Assembly: GCF_015158295.1 (NCBI RefSeq) | Contig: NZ_JACDXV010000003.1 | Span: 186,001 to 250,000 of the forward strand | Direction: 5' to 3' | Source of the DNA: Devosia faecipullorum | GTDB lineage: Bacteria; Pseudomonadota; Alphaproteobacteria; Rhizobiales; Devosiaceae | DNA: 64,000 bases | Shown: in pieces, positions 38,932-46,916 of the stretch | Position numbering within the stretch: position 1 is the first letter of the stretch | Layout: every line of letters starts with the position of its first letter | Notes under the pieces: generated by a model | Told to the model about the DNA's origin: nothing | Seen by the model: the letters and a program-made list of their open reading frames with translations, nothing else | The model's database searches: none | Translations under genes and position numbers: made by a program

Positions 38932-41355
38932 ATGAAATTCACTCTCGACTGGCTCAAGGAACATCTCGACACCAAGGCTTCGCCCGACGAGATCGGCAAG
39001 GCGCTGACCATGATCGGGCTGGAAGTGGAAGGCATCCAGTCCCAGGGCGCGCAATTGGAGAAATTCGTCGTCGCCCATGTGGTGGAGGCCAGGCCCCATC
39101 CCAATTCCGACCATCTCAATATCTGCAAGGTCGATGCCGGCACCGGCGAATTGATCGACGTGGTCTGCGGCGCGCCCAATTGCCGGACCGGACTGAAATC
39201 GGTGTTCGCGGCGCCCGGCACCTATATTCCGGGCAAGGATTTCGAATTGAAGGGGGGCGTGGTCATTCGCGGCGCGCCTTCCAATGGCATGTTGTGCTCC
39301 GCCGCCGAACTCGAGCTCAGCGATGATCATGACGGCATTATCGAATTGCCGGAAGATGCGCCGATCGGGGCCAGATATGTCGACTATGCCGGCATCAATG
39401 GTGTGGTCTTCGATATTTCCATCACCCCCAATCGCGGCGACGCCACCGGGGTCTATGGCATTGCGCGCGATCTGGCCGCTTTCGGCCTCGGCACGCTCAA
39501 AGCCACCGATTTCTCGCCGGTGCCCTCGGTCGGCAAGAGCCCGATCGCCCCATTGCCGCAGCTTTTCGCCGCAGGCGAGGACAAGGCGATCCGCAAATTT
39601 GCCGGGCGCTATATCGCCAATGTGAAGAACGGCCCGTCCCCCGACTGGCTGCAGCAGCGGCTGCGCGCCGTGGGTCTGCGCCCGATCAACTGCGTGGTGG
39701 ACATCACCAATCTGGTCTCGCTCGGCTGGGGCCGCCCGCTCCATGCCTATGATGCCGACAAGATCGAAGGCCAGATGGTGTTGCGCCCCGCGCGCAACGA
39801 GGATTTCGACGCGCTGGACAACAAGATCTACCAGCTCGATCCCAGCATGAGCGTCATCGCCGACGACAAGGGTCCGCTCTGCCTGGGCGGCGTCATGGGC
39901 GGCATCCGCTCCGGGGTCACCGACGAGACAATCAATGTCTTCATCGAATGCGCCTCCTGGGACGCCGATCTCATCGCCCGCACCGGCCGCAAGACCGGCA
40001 TCGTCTCCGATGCCCGCTATCGGCTCGAACGCCATGTCGATCCGGCCCTCACCGAGAAGGGCATGGAATTGGCGACGCGCCTGGTGCTGGAATTGTGCGG
40101 CGGCGAAGCGATGGAGCCGGCCATTTCCGGGGCCGATATCTTTGCCGATACCAAAATCGACTTCCCCCTTGCCGAAGTCAGGCGCCTGACCGGGCTCGAG
40201 GTTTCCTCCGGCGAGATCGAAGCCATTCTCACCCGCCTCGGCTTTGATGTCGAAGGCGCGGGCGAGGTGCGCGCGGTGAACGTGCCGAGCTGGCGGCCGG
40301 ACGTGACGCAGAAGGCGGACCTCGTCGAAGAGGTCATGCGCATGGTGGGCGTCGACAAGGTGCCGGTCGAGCCGCTGACCCGGCTCAATCACGTGGCGCC
40401 GCTGATGCTGACCAATATCCAGAATCGCCGCCGCCTTGCCCGCCGGGCCCTGGCGGCGCGCGGTCTCGATGAAGCGGTCACCTGGAGCTTTATTTCCCAC
40501 GAGGACGCCACCCGTTTCGGCGGCGGCTCGGAAGAATGCCAATTGGCCAATGCCATTGCTTCGGACATGACCGATATGCGGCCCTCGCTGCTGCCGGGCC
40601 TGATCGCCGGGGCGCGCCGCAATGCCAATCGCGGCTTTGCCGATATTGCCATGTTCGAGGTCGGGCAGGTCTTCCTCTCCGACCGCCCGGAGGGCCAGCA
40701 TACCTATGCCAGCGGCATCCGCACCGGCACGGCCGGCCTGGAGGGGTCAGGCCGCCATTGGTCGGGCAAGGCGGGGCCGGTCGGCGTCTGGGACGCCAAG
40801 GCCGATCTCGCCGCCGCGCTCGATGCGCTGGGCGTGGACATCGACAAGGTGCAGATCCTGCCTGAGGCGGCCAGCTGGAGCCATCCGGGCCGGGGCGGGC
40901 GCGTCGCGCTCGGCCCCAAGGTGAACCTGGGCTGGTTCGGTGAATTGCATCCGGCGCTGGCCGCCGAACTCGACATCGAAGGCCCAGTTGCCCTGTTCGA
41001 GATTGATCTCGACGCCCTGCCCGAGCCGCGCCGGAAGGCGACAAAGACCAAGCCGGCGCTCGCGCTCAGCCCGTTCCAGCCTGTGTCGCGCGATTTCGCC
41101 TTCATCATGGACCGTGCCGTCACCGCCGCCAGCGTGCTCAAGGCGGCGCGCGGTGCCGACAAGGCGCTGATCAGCGATGTCGGCATTTTCGACGTCTTCG
41201 AAGGCAGCCATGTCGGGGAAGGAAACAAGTCAATCGCCATCGAAGTGACCTTGCAGCCGCGCGACAGGACGCTGACCGAGGAGGAGATCGACAAGGTCTC
41301 CGCCGCCGTGGTGGCGGCAGTGACCAAGGCGACGGGTGGCGAACTCAGGAAGTAA
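38932..41355 (+). CDS. pheT: Phenylalanine-tRNA ligase beta subunit
   Basis: Beta subunit of PheRS, 807 residues. Domains in order: EMAP-type tRNA-binding domain (FVVAHVVEARPHPNSDHLNI, about 44-63), B3/B4 editing domain, B5 domain (about 400-470), catalytic-like core, and the C-terminal FDX-ACB anticodon-binding domain (LSPFQPVSRDFAFIMDRAVT, about 710-730). Third gene of the pheS-exonuclease-pheT unit. Confidence 0.98.
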   Translation: MKFTLDWLKEHLDTKASPDEIGKALTMIGLEVEGIQSQGAQLEKFVVAHVVEARPHPNSDHLNICKVDAGTGELIDVVCGAPNCRTGLKSVFAAPGTYIPGKDFELKGGVVIRGAPSNGMLCSAAELELSDDHDGIIELPEDAPIGARYVDYAGINGVVFDISITPNRGDATGVYGIARDLAAFGLGTLKATDFSPVPSVGKSPIAPLPQLFAAGEDKAIRKFAGRYIANVKNGPSPDWLQQRLRAVGLRPINCVVDITNLVSLGWGRPLHAYDADKIEGQMVLRPARNEDFDALDNKIYQLDPSMSVIADDKGPLCLGGVMGGIRSGVTDETINVFIECASWDADLIARTGRKTGIVSDARYRLERHVDPALTEKGMELATRLVLELCGGEAMEPAISGADIFADTKIDFPLAEVRRLTGLEVSSGEIEAILTRLGFDVEGAGEVRAVNVPSWRPDVTQKADLVEEVMRMVGVDKVPVEPLTRLNHVAPLMLTNIQNRRRLARRALAARGLDEAVTWSFISHEDATRFGGGSEECQLANAIASDMTDMRPSLLPGLIAGARRNANRGFADIAMFEVGQVFLSDRPEGQHTYASGIRTGTAGLEGSGRHWSGKAGPVGVWDAKADLAAALDALGVDIDKVQILPEAASWSHPGRGGRVALGPKVNLGWFGELHPALAAELDIEGPVALFEIDLDALPEPRRKATKTKPALALSPFQPVSRDFAFIMDRAVTAASVLKAARGADKALISDVGIFDVFEGSHVGEGNKSIAIEVTLQPRDRTLTEEEIDKVSAAVVAAVTKATGGELRK

Positions 41356-41390
41356 GCGCCGCCCCCGCAGGCGGTTCATCTCTCCATCAG

Positions 41391-41422
41391 CATGGACCAC
41401 CGGGGCAGGCCCGGTGGTGACG
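41391..41422. repeat. Dispersed palindromic repeat, copy C (single arm)
   Basis: CATGGACCACCGGGGCAGGC followed by CCGGTGGTGACG, reverse orientation relative to copies B and D. It sits in the gap between pheT and folC. Confidence 0.6.
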
Positions 41423-41460
41423 TTTTACCGATAGCGTGTCCGCCCATCCCGGAGACAAAT

Positions 41461-42750
41461 ATGTCCCGCACCGATTCCATCCTCGCCCGTCTCAGCCGGC
41501 TCCATCCCAAGCTGATCGATCTCAGCCTTGATCGCATGCTGCCGCTATTGGACAGGCTGGGCAATCCGCAGGACAGCCTGCCGCCGGTGATCCATGTCGC
41601 CGGCACCAATGGCAAGGGCTCGACCATCGCCTATCTGCGCGCCTTTCTCGAAGCGTCGGGCAAGAAGGTGCATGTCTACAATTCGCCGCATCTGGTGCGC
41701 TTCAACGAGCGTATCCGCCTTGCCGGACGCTATGTTTCGACCCGCCGGCTCAATCAGGCGCTGGAAGCGGTCGAAAGGGTCAATGATGGCGATCCGATCA
41801 CCTTTTTCGAGGTGACGACGGTCACCGCCTTCAAGCTCTTTGCCGAAACGCCCGCTGATTACCTGCTGCTCGAAACCGGCATGGGCGGCACCTTCGACAC
41901 CACCAATGTGGTCAAGCACCCCCTCGGCACGGTTATTACCCCCATCGATTACGATCATCAGGGTTTTCTCGGCCATAGCCTCGGCGAGATCGCGGCCAAC
42001 AAGGCCGGAATCCTCAAAGCCGGGGCCAAAGCCGTGATGGGCCTGCAACAGGACGAGGCGCGGCGGGTGCTCGAACGCGCCGCTTTGCGTCTGGGGGTAC
42101 GGCCGCTCTGGCAGGGCGAGGATTTCCACGGCACCGGCCAGGATGGGCGTCTCGTCTATTCCGATGAAGCGGGGCTGCTGGACCTGCCGCCGCCCGCTCT
42201 GGTCGGCGCGCATCAAATCGACAACGCCGCGCTCGCCATCGCCGCCTGCCGGCATTTCGGCCTGCCGGTCGACGAGGCCGCTTTCGCCGAAGGGCTGCGC
42301 CGCGTCACCTGGCCGGCGCGCATGCAGCCGATCCGCAGCGGCAAATTGCGCGCTCTCCTGCCGGACGGGCACGAGGTCTGGCTCGATGGCGGGCACAATG
42401 CCCATGGCGCCGCGGCGCTGGCCCGGGCCATTGCCGCCATGCCGGCACGACCGCTGGTGCTGATCGTGGGGATGATGAACACCCGCGCGCCCGAGGATGT
42501 GCTGGCGCCCTTCCGGGCTCTCGCGCCGGTGGACATCCTCACCCTCACCATTCCGGGCGAGCCCAATGCCCACAAGGCAGCCGAGATCGCGGCGCGGGCC
42601 CGTGCCATGGGTTTCAATGCCCAGGCCAGGCGTTCGATTGCCGCCGCTCTCGCCAGCGCGGCCGAAATCGAGGGGGCACGGGTGCTGATCTGCGGCTCGC
42701 TCTATCTGGCGGGCGATGTGCTGGCCAGGAACGGCACGCTGCCGGATTGA
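41461..42750 (+). CDS. folC: Bifunctional folylpolyglutamate/dihydrofolate synthase
   Basis: Adds glutamate to dihydropteroate and folates. Length 429 residues. The Mur-ligase-type P-loop is VAGTNGKGSTIAYL (about 46-59), followed by SPHLVRFNERIRL, ETGMGGTFDTTN, TPIDYDHQGFLG and the C-terminal WLDGGHNAHGA. The start at 41461 gives the expected N-terminus. In many relatives folC lies next to accD; here it is beside pheT. Confidence 0.96.
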   Translation: MSRTDSILARLSRLHPKLIDLSLDRMLPLLDRLGNPQDSLPPVIHVAGTNGKGSTIAYLRAFLEASGKKVHVYNSPHLVRFNERIRLAGRYVSTRRLNQALEAVERVNDGDPITFFEVTTVTAFKLFAETPADYLLLETGMGGTFDTTNVVKHPLGTVITPIDYDHQGFLGHSLGEIAANKAGILKAGAKAVMGLQQDEARRVLERAALRLGVRPLWQGEDFHGTGQDGRLVYSDEAGLLDLPPPALVGAHQIDNAALAIAACRHFGLPVDEAAFAEGLRRVTWPARMQPIRSGKLRALLPDGHEVWLDGGHNAHGAAALARAIAAMPARPLVLIVGMMNTRAPEDVLAPFRALAPVDILTLTIPGEPNAHKAAEIAARARAMGFNAQARRSIAAALASAAEIEGARVLICGSLYLAGDVLARNGTLPD

Positions 42751-42756
42751 TGGCGC

Positions 42757-42788
42757 AAAAGCATCGGGCCACCCACAGGGGCGGCCCG
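42757..42788. terminator. Hairpin between convergent folC and ptsN
   Basis: CGGGCC (42765-42770) pairs with GGCCCG (42783-42788). The AAAA on its left gives a short T-run for minus-strand transcription of ptsN. Confidence 0.5.
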
Positions 42789-42812
42789 TTCGTCATTGCT
42801 AATCTGATCCGA

Positions 42813-43280
42813 TCAGGCGGCGCAGTCCGATTCCTGCGATGCGGTCAGCACTTCGCGCATCCGGGCCGTGTCATTGCTCGACCGCAGCTCATCCACCGCC
42901 GCTTCGGTGCGCAATAGCCGCGCCACGCGCGACAGGGCCTTGAGGTGATCGGCACCGGCGCCGACCGGCGCCAGCAGCAGCATCACCAGGTCCACCGGCT
43001 GGTCGTCGACCGAGTCGAACTCGATCGGCTCATCGAGCCGGGCGAAGACGGCGACGACGCCGCTGAGACCCTTGAGCTTGCCATGGGGAATGGCGATGCC
43101 GTTCCCCAAACCGGTCGAGCCCAGTTCTTCACGCGCCATGAGCGCATCGACGATTTCCGCCTCACCGAGACCGGAACGTTCGGCTGCTTTTTGGGCTAGC
43201 ACTTCGAAGAGCTGGCGTTTGTCGGTGATCCCCGTGCAAGTCAGCACGGAGTCTTCCGCCAGAATATCGGCCAAATCCAT
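42813..43280 (-). CDS. ptsN: Nitrogen regulatory PTS EIIA protein (EIIA-Ntr)
   Basis: Phosphocarrier of the nitrogen PTS, 155 residues, acting in regulation and not sugar uptake. The phosphorylated His lies in GNGIAIPHGKLKGL (about 60-73). MDLADILAEDSVL is the normal start, and ATG at 43280 is preferred to the TTG before it. It follows hpf by 48 bases, the conserved hpf-ptsN order. rpoN, commonly upstream of hpf, is absent here. Confidence 0.95.
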   Translation of the reverse strand: MDLADILAEDSVLTCTGITDKRQLFEVLAQKAAERSGLGEAEIVDALMAREELGSTGLGNGIAIPHGKLKGLSGVVAVFARLDEPIEFDSVDDQPVDLVMLLLAPVGAGADHLKALSRVARLLRTEAAVDELRSSNDTARMREVLTASQESDCAA

Positions 43281-43328
43281 CAATCTGCCTTGGGAACTAT
43301 TTATCCATTTTCGGGCCTAAGCGCCGAT

Positions 43329-43904
43329 TTAGTTGGCGCCCAGGGCTGGATCGATCCAGCCGATATTGCCGTCAGGGCGGCGATAGACCACATTTAGCCC
43401 GCCATGTCCAGCGTGGCGGAAGATCACCACCTGCTGACCGGTCAGGTCCATCTCCATCACCGCCTCCTCGACGCTCATGGCGCGCAGGCTCTTGGTGCTT
43501 TCCGCAATCACCGGCGGCGCGTAATCCTCGTCCAGTTCCTCGAACTGATCGGCGGCCCCCAGAACGGTATATTGGGCCAGGATCGCATCGGCGGCGCTGC
43601 CACTGCCCTTGCGATGGCTGCGCAATTTGCGGTTATAGCGACGCAGGCGCTTTTCGATATTGAGCGCCATGACCTCATAGGCGCTGGTGGCGTCGCCGCC
43701 CTGGGCGCTGGCCTGCAGGGTCGTGCCTGAATCCAGATGCACCACGCAATCGGCGCGGAACCCGATTCCGTCCGGCGTCAGGGTCAGGTGGCCGTCATAG
43801 CCACCATCGAAATATTTGCCGACAACATTGGCGAAATGCTCTTCCGCCTTGCCCCTGAGGGCATCGCCGACGTCCATGTTCTTTCCCGAAACGCGTAAGG
43901 TCAT
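43329..43904 (-). CDS. hpf: Ribosome hibernation promoting factor, long form
   Basis: Protein of 191 residues that makes inactive 100S ribosome dimers in starvation. The N-terminal S30AE domain (about 1-100) starts TLRVSGKNMDVGDALRGKAE and has basic RNA-contact residues (EKRLRRYNRKLRSHRKG). The C-terminal dimerisation domain (about 130-191) has VIAESTKSLRAMSVEEAVME and GLNVVYRRPDGNIGWIDP. The long form is typical of alphaproteobacteria. Confidence 0.95.
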   Translation of the reverse strand: MTLRVSGKNMDVGDALRGKAEEHFANVVGKYFDGGYDGHLTLTPDGIGFRADCVVHLDSGTTLQASAQGGDATSAYEVMALNIEKRLRRYNRKLRSHRKGSGSAADAILAQYTVLGAADQFEELDEDYAPPVIAESTKSLRAMSVEEAVMEMDLTGQQVVIFRHAGHGGLNVVYRRPDGNIGWIDPALGAN

Positions 43905-44137
43905 GGCTTTTTTTCCTTTCGGTCGTTAAGCGCGACGCGATAAGTCCCAAAGCCGCTTCCCGGCTTGACGGGATCACGTCTGCCGACAAACCTGATATGG
44001 GTGGCCGGCAAGGACGATGCTAGTCCGGCCATGCGGCGCCTGTCCATGTTCAAAGCCGGCGCGCCCCGCCAATTCAGGGGGTGACAGGGCACATGCCCTG
44101 CCATAGCCTTTGCCGGTCAGTTTCGGGGGAGAGGCAG

Positions 44138-44461
44138 ATGGAGGTTCCGGCCCTGGCGGTCGGCGGCGTGACGCCGGTACTGCCGCCGCTCCTGATCGTG
44201 TTCCTGGCCATGGCGGCCATGGGCGGCTTCATGTTCGTCGTCGCGCTGCTGCGCCGCAATGTGCTTCTGGTAACGCGGCAGGGCCTCAAACCGTGGCGGG
44301 CGGCCGATCTGCAAAAAGCCGCCGATCCGGGCTTTTCCACCCGCAGGCCGGGCAGCAGGCCCTTCGTCGACACCGCCTATGCGCGGTTCGCCATGGCGCT
44401 TCTGGTCATCGGCGGCGCCGGCATCGCGGCCATGGGGGTCTGGGGCCTGTTCAGGGGATAG
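44138..44461 (+). CDS. Small membrane protein of unknown function
   Basis: Protein of 107 residues with two hydrophobic helices (about 14-39 and 82-104) joined by a basic loop with KPWRAADLQKAADPGFSTRR. No known family was recognised. ATG at 44138 is preceded by GGGGGAGAGG at 6 bases, a strong ribosome site. The gene ends in a bidirectional terminator facing the usp gene. Its upstream 230 bases, shared with hpf, show nothing else clear. Confidence 0.65.
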   Translation: MEVPALAVGGVTPVLPPLLIVFLAMAAMGGFMFVVALLRRNVLLVTRQGLKPWRAADLQKAADPGFSTRRPGSRPFVDTAYARFAMALLVIGGAGIAAMGVWGLFRG

Positions 44462-44541
44462 ACAGGTCCGTCCGGCACCGGCAGAGGTGGCGACTTCACG
44501 CCGTCCCGCCATTCGAGCATGGCTCTCGTGGCCTGCTGCGT

Positions 44542-44568
44542 AAAAATCGCTCCAATGGAGCGATTTTT
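44542..44568. terminator. Bidirectional terminator between convergent genes
   Basis: Perfect 12-bp stem, AAAAATCGCTCC (44542-44553) and GGAGCGATTTTT (44557-44568), loop AAT. T-runs on both strands serve the small membrane protein gene and the usp gene. Confidence 0.95.
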
Positions 44569-44580
44569 CCTGTGGCACGC

Positions 44581-45054
44581 CTAGCAGATCGCGATGATTT
44601 CCTCGTCGCTCATGCGGCCCGGCACGATGGTGAGGGGAATGGGCAGGATATGGGCGCGGGCGGCGAAATGGCTCACCAGCGGCCCCGGGCCCTCGGTCGA
44701 ATTGGAGGCCGCCAGCACCAGAATGGCGATATCGGTGTCCTTGGCGATCACTTCCTCGATCTGTTCGGGCCCATTGCCCTCGCGGATCACCGATTCGGTG
44801 CGCACGTCGCCGATTTCGCGGATACGGGCGAGGCGCATGTCGAGATTGCGCTCGGCCTCTTCCACCGCCTCGGCCCGCAGGACGGCCTCGACGCCCATGC
44901 CGATGAATTCGGGCTGAGGCACCACGCTCATCAGCACCACCGTACCCCCGGTGCGCCTGGTCCGCCAGGCGGCGAAGGTAAGGGCGCGGTCGCATTCCTC
45001 GGTCTCGTCGATCACGACGAGGAATTTGCGCTTATATTCGATGGTGGAGACCAT
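44581..45054 (-). CDS. Universal stress protein (UspA family)
   Basis: Cytoplasmic protein of 157 residues with one Usp domain. KFLVVIDETEECDRALTFAA begins the nucleotide-binding fold; the C-terminal part has DIAILVLAASNSTEGPGPLV, where the G-2x-G-9x-G(S/T) ATP motif of typical UspA is not clear, so ATP binding is uncertain. The start is 14 bases after the trpS stop, with GGGAG upstream, so the two are co-transcribed; this pairing is common in alphaproteobacteria. Confidence 0.9.
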   Translation of the reverse strand: MVSTIEYKRKFLVVIDETEECDRALTFAAWRTRRTGGTVVLMSVVPQPEFIGMGVEAVLRAEAVEEAERNLDMRLARIREIGDVRTESVIREGNGPEQIEEVIAKDTDIAILVLAASNSTEGPGPLVSHFAARAHILPIPLTIVPGRMSDEEIIAIC

Positions 45055-45068
45055 ACTCCCTCCTGAAT

Positions 45069-46106
45069 TCAGCGGATGAAGCCGATAATATCGCGAACTT
45101 GGGTCATTGTCTGTTCGGCAATGGCGGAGGCCCGTTCGGCGCCATCGCGCAAGACCGCATCGATGGTCTGGGGGTCTTCGAGCAGGCGGCGCATTTCCGT
45201 GCCCATCGGAGAAAGCACCGCGACGGCGAGTTCCGCCAGCGCCGGCTTGAACTTGCCCCAGCCCTGGCCACCGAATTCGGCCAGCACTTCGGCCTTGGTC
45301 CGGTCGGACAGGGCCGCATAAATGCCCACCAGATTGTCCGCTTCGGGACGATCTTTCAGCCCCTCAAGCTCAAGCGGCAATTCGGCCGGGTCGGTGGTGG
45401 CCTTCTTGATCTTTTTGGCAATGGCATCGGCGTCATCGAGCAGGGAAATGCGCGACTGATCGGAGGGGTCCGACTTGCTCATCTTCTTGGTGCCGTCGCG
45501 CAGGCTCATGATGCGGGTGGCGGGCCCGGCGATCAAAGGCTCGGTGATGGGGAAGAACTGGCCATCGATCCCAAGGTCGCGTTCGGCGATGGAGGCGGCA
45601 TAGTCATTGTTGAACTTGGCGGCGATGTCGCGCGCCAGTTCCAGGTGCTGCTTCTGGTCGTCGCCGACCGGCACATGGGTGGCCTTGTAGAGCAGGATGT
45701 CGGCGGCCATCAGCGAGGGATAGGCGAACAGGCCCAGCGAGACATTTTCGCTGTTCTTGCCGGCCTTGTCCTTGAACTGGGTCATGCGGGCCATCCAGCC
45801 CATGCGCGCGATGCAGTTGAACACCCAGGCCAGCTCGGCATGCTGGACCACCTGCGACTGGTTGAAGACGATGGAGCGCTTGGGATCGACCCCGGCGGCG
45901 ATGAAGGCGGCGGCGACTTCGCGGGTGGCGCGGCGCAGCGCATCGGGCTCCTGCCAGACGGTAATGGCATGCATGTCGACCACGCAATAAATGGTCGCAT
46001 GGGTCTCCTGCAGCGGCACGAAACGGCGGATGGCGCCAAGATAATTACCTAGATGCAGGTCGCCCGAAGGCTGGATGCCGGAAAAGACGCGGGGGCTGAA
46101 CGTCAT
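45069..46106 (-). CDS. trpS: Tryptophan-tRNA ligase
   Basis: Class I synthetase of 345 residues. The HIGH-type motif is in [20 protein letters not shown] (about 8-27), and KMSKS is in [10 protein letters not shown] (about 208-217). Co-transcribed with usp. In relatives murJ lies directly upstream; here an 810-base repeat block separates them. Confidence 0.98.
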   Translation of the reverse strand: MTFSPRVFSGIQPSGDLHLGNYLGAIRRFVPLQETHATIYCVVDMHAITVWQEPDALRRATREVAAAFIAAGVDPKRSIVFNQSQVVQHAELAWVFNCIARMGWMARMTQFKDKAGKNSENVSLGLFAYPSLMAADILLYKATHVPVGDDQKQHLELARDIAAKFNNDYAASIAERDLGIDGQFFPITEPLIAGPATRIMSLRDGTKKMSKSDPSDQSRISLLDDADAIAKKIKKATTDPAELPLELEGLKDRPEADNLVGIYAALSDRTKAEVLAEFGGQGWGKFKPALAELAVAVLSPMGTEMRRLLEDPQTIDAVLRDGAERASAIAEQTMTQVRDIIGFIR

Positions 46107-46268
46107 GATGCCCTTCTAACCAAGACGAGAATTGTCACGGCCCGTTCTATACGGGCGGATGACGGATGGGAACGGGCTAGAATGTGTCACGTCCGGCTGG
46201 GAACGAGCCGCCCCGATATTTTCGAGCCTTGCGAGGTTGACAATATCGCCCGACGAACCTTTTTCTAC

Positions 46269-46354
46269 CGTCATTGCCCGGCTCCTCCGGGCAATCCATC
46301 TCGCCCCAACCATGGCGGCTCCCATGGACCACCCGGACGAGCCGGGTGGTGACG
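46269..46354. repeat. Dispersed palindromic repeat, copy D (both arms)
   Basis: Left arm starts CGTCATTGCCCGGCTCCTCC (46269), right arm ends GAGCCGGGTGGTGACG (46354). The arms are inverted repeats of each other, able to form a long hairpin of about 86 bases. Confidence 0.85.
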
Positions 46355-46376
46355 CGGGGAAGAGGGCGGTGTTGGA

Positions 46377-46442
46377 GCATCGTGCAGAAAAGTGGAATCC
46401 GGTTTTCTGCAAAAACGATGCGATAACAAAAAGATAGAGCGG
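46377..46442. repeat. Second dispersed repeat family, copy 2
   Basis: GCATCGTGCAGAAAAGTGGA then GGTTTTCTGCAAAAACGATGC, ending in AAAAAGATAGAGCGG. Similar along its length to 29183-29246. The start and the AACGATGC part are inverted copies. Confidence 0.8.
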
Positions 46443-46474
46443 CACTATGCGTTCGATAGAACGCACGCCGCTCT
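46436..46474. repeat. Nested hairpin
   Basis: AGAGCGGC (46436-46443) pairs with GCCGCTCT (46467-46474), and GCGTTC with GAACGC inside. It overlaps the end of the second-family repeat. Role unknown; a transcription terminator is unlikely without a T-run. Confidence 0.6.
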
Positions 46475-46858
46475 AGGCCTGAAGATTATCCTCAGCCCAA
46501 CCGAAGTTTAGCACTCAACCTCCGCACCTGTCGGTCCCTCCATCGTCATTGCCCGGCTTGTCCGGGCAATCCAAGACGCCGCGGCCTGTGGACATATGAA
46601 TCACCCCGACAAGTTTATCCTCGGGCGCGAAGCGACCCGTGGGCCGGGTGATGACGCGGGGGGAGGGCGGTGTTAGGCCCGAGAAGATTCTCCTCGGCCC
46701 AACCCAAGTTCAGCACTCAACCTCCTCACCTGTCAGTCCCTCCATCGTCATTGCCCGGCTTGTCCGGGCAATCCAAGACGCTGCGGCCTGTGGACATATG
46801 AATCACCCTGACAAGTTTATCCTCGGGCGCGAAGCGACCCGTGGGCCGGGTGATGACG
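46475..46858. repeat. Tandem duplication, unit about 202 bp
   Basis: Unit 1 (46475-46674) and unit 2 (46675-46858) match closely. Fixed points such as CATCGTCATT recur at 46541 and 46743, and GAAGATT at 46481 and 46683, exactly 202 bases apart. Each unit contains one palindromic repeat, copies E (46544-46656) and F (46746-46858), which begin CGTCATTGCCCGGCTTGTCC and end GGGCCGGGTGATGACG. Confidence 0.9.
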
Positions 46859-46916
46859 ATGGCGGAAGCGTTCCGCCCCATAATAGCAACATTGTCGTCG
46901 CGTTCGGCCGATGCGC

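Larger units (their letters stand above)
46107..46916. other. Gene-free repeat block between trpS and murJ
   Basis: About 810 bases without a convincing gene. It holds, from left to right, about 160 bases of unassigned sequence including the trpS upstream region, repeat copy D (46269-46354), second-family repeat copy 2 (46377-46442), a hairpin overlapping its end (46436-46474), and two tandem copies of a roughly 200-bp unit (46475-46858), each with one palindromic repeat. Short open frames here follow the repeats and lack support. Confidence 0.85.

Noticed and set aside
37165-40701. Very long open frame on the minus strand opposite pheS, the exonuclease and pheT
   Set aside because: A GC-rich codon-position shadow of well-recognised genes. 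Its composition (Gly, His, Arg, Asp) is artificial and no motif was seen. Similar shadows oppose tctA (3435-5444), addA (17501-19918), addB (21730-23718), glnD (49041-51515) and mutS (52936-55026).
46377-46858. CRISPR array
   Set aside because: There are only two long units with no short regular spacers and no cas genes nearby.
46107-46916. Small protein genes in the repeat block
   Set aside because: The frames follow repeat units in several directions, change between the two tandem copies, and lack ribosome sites.
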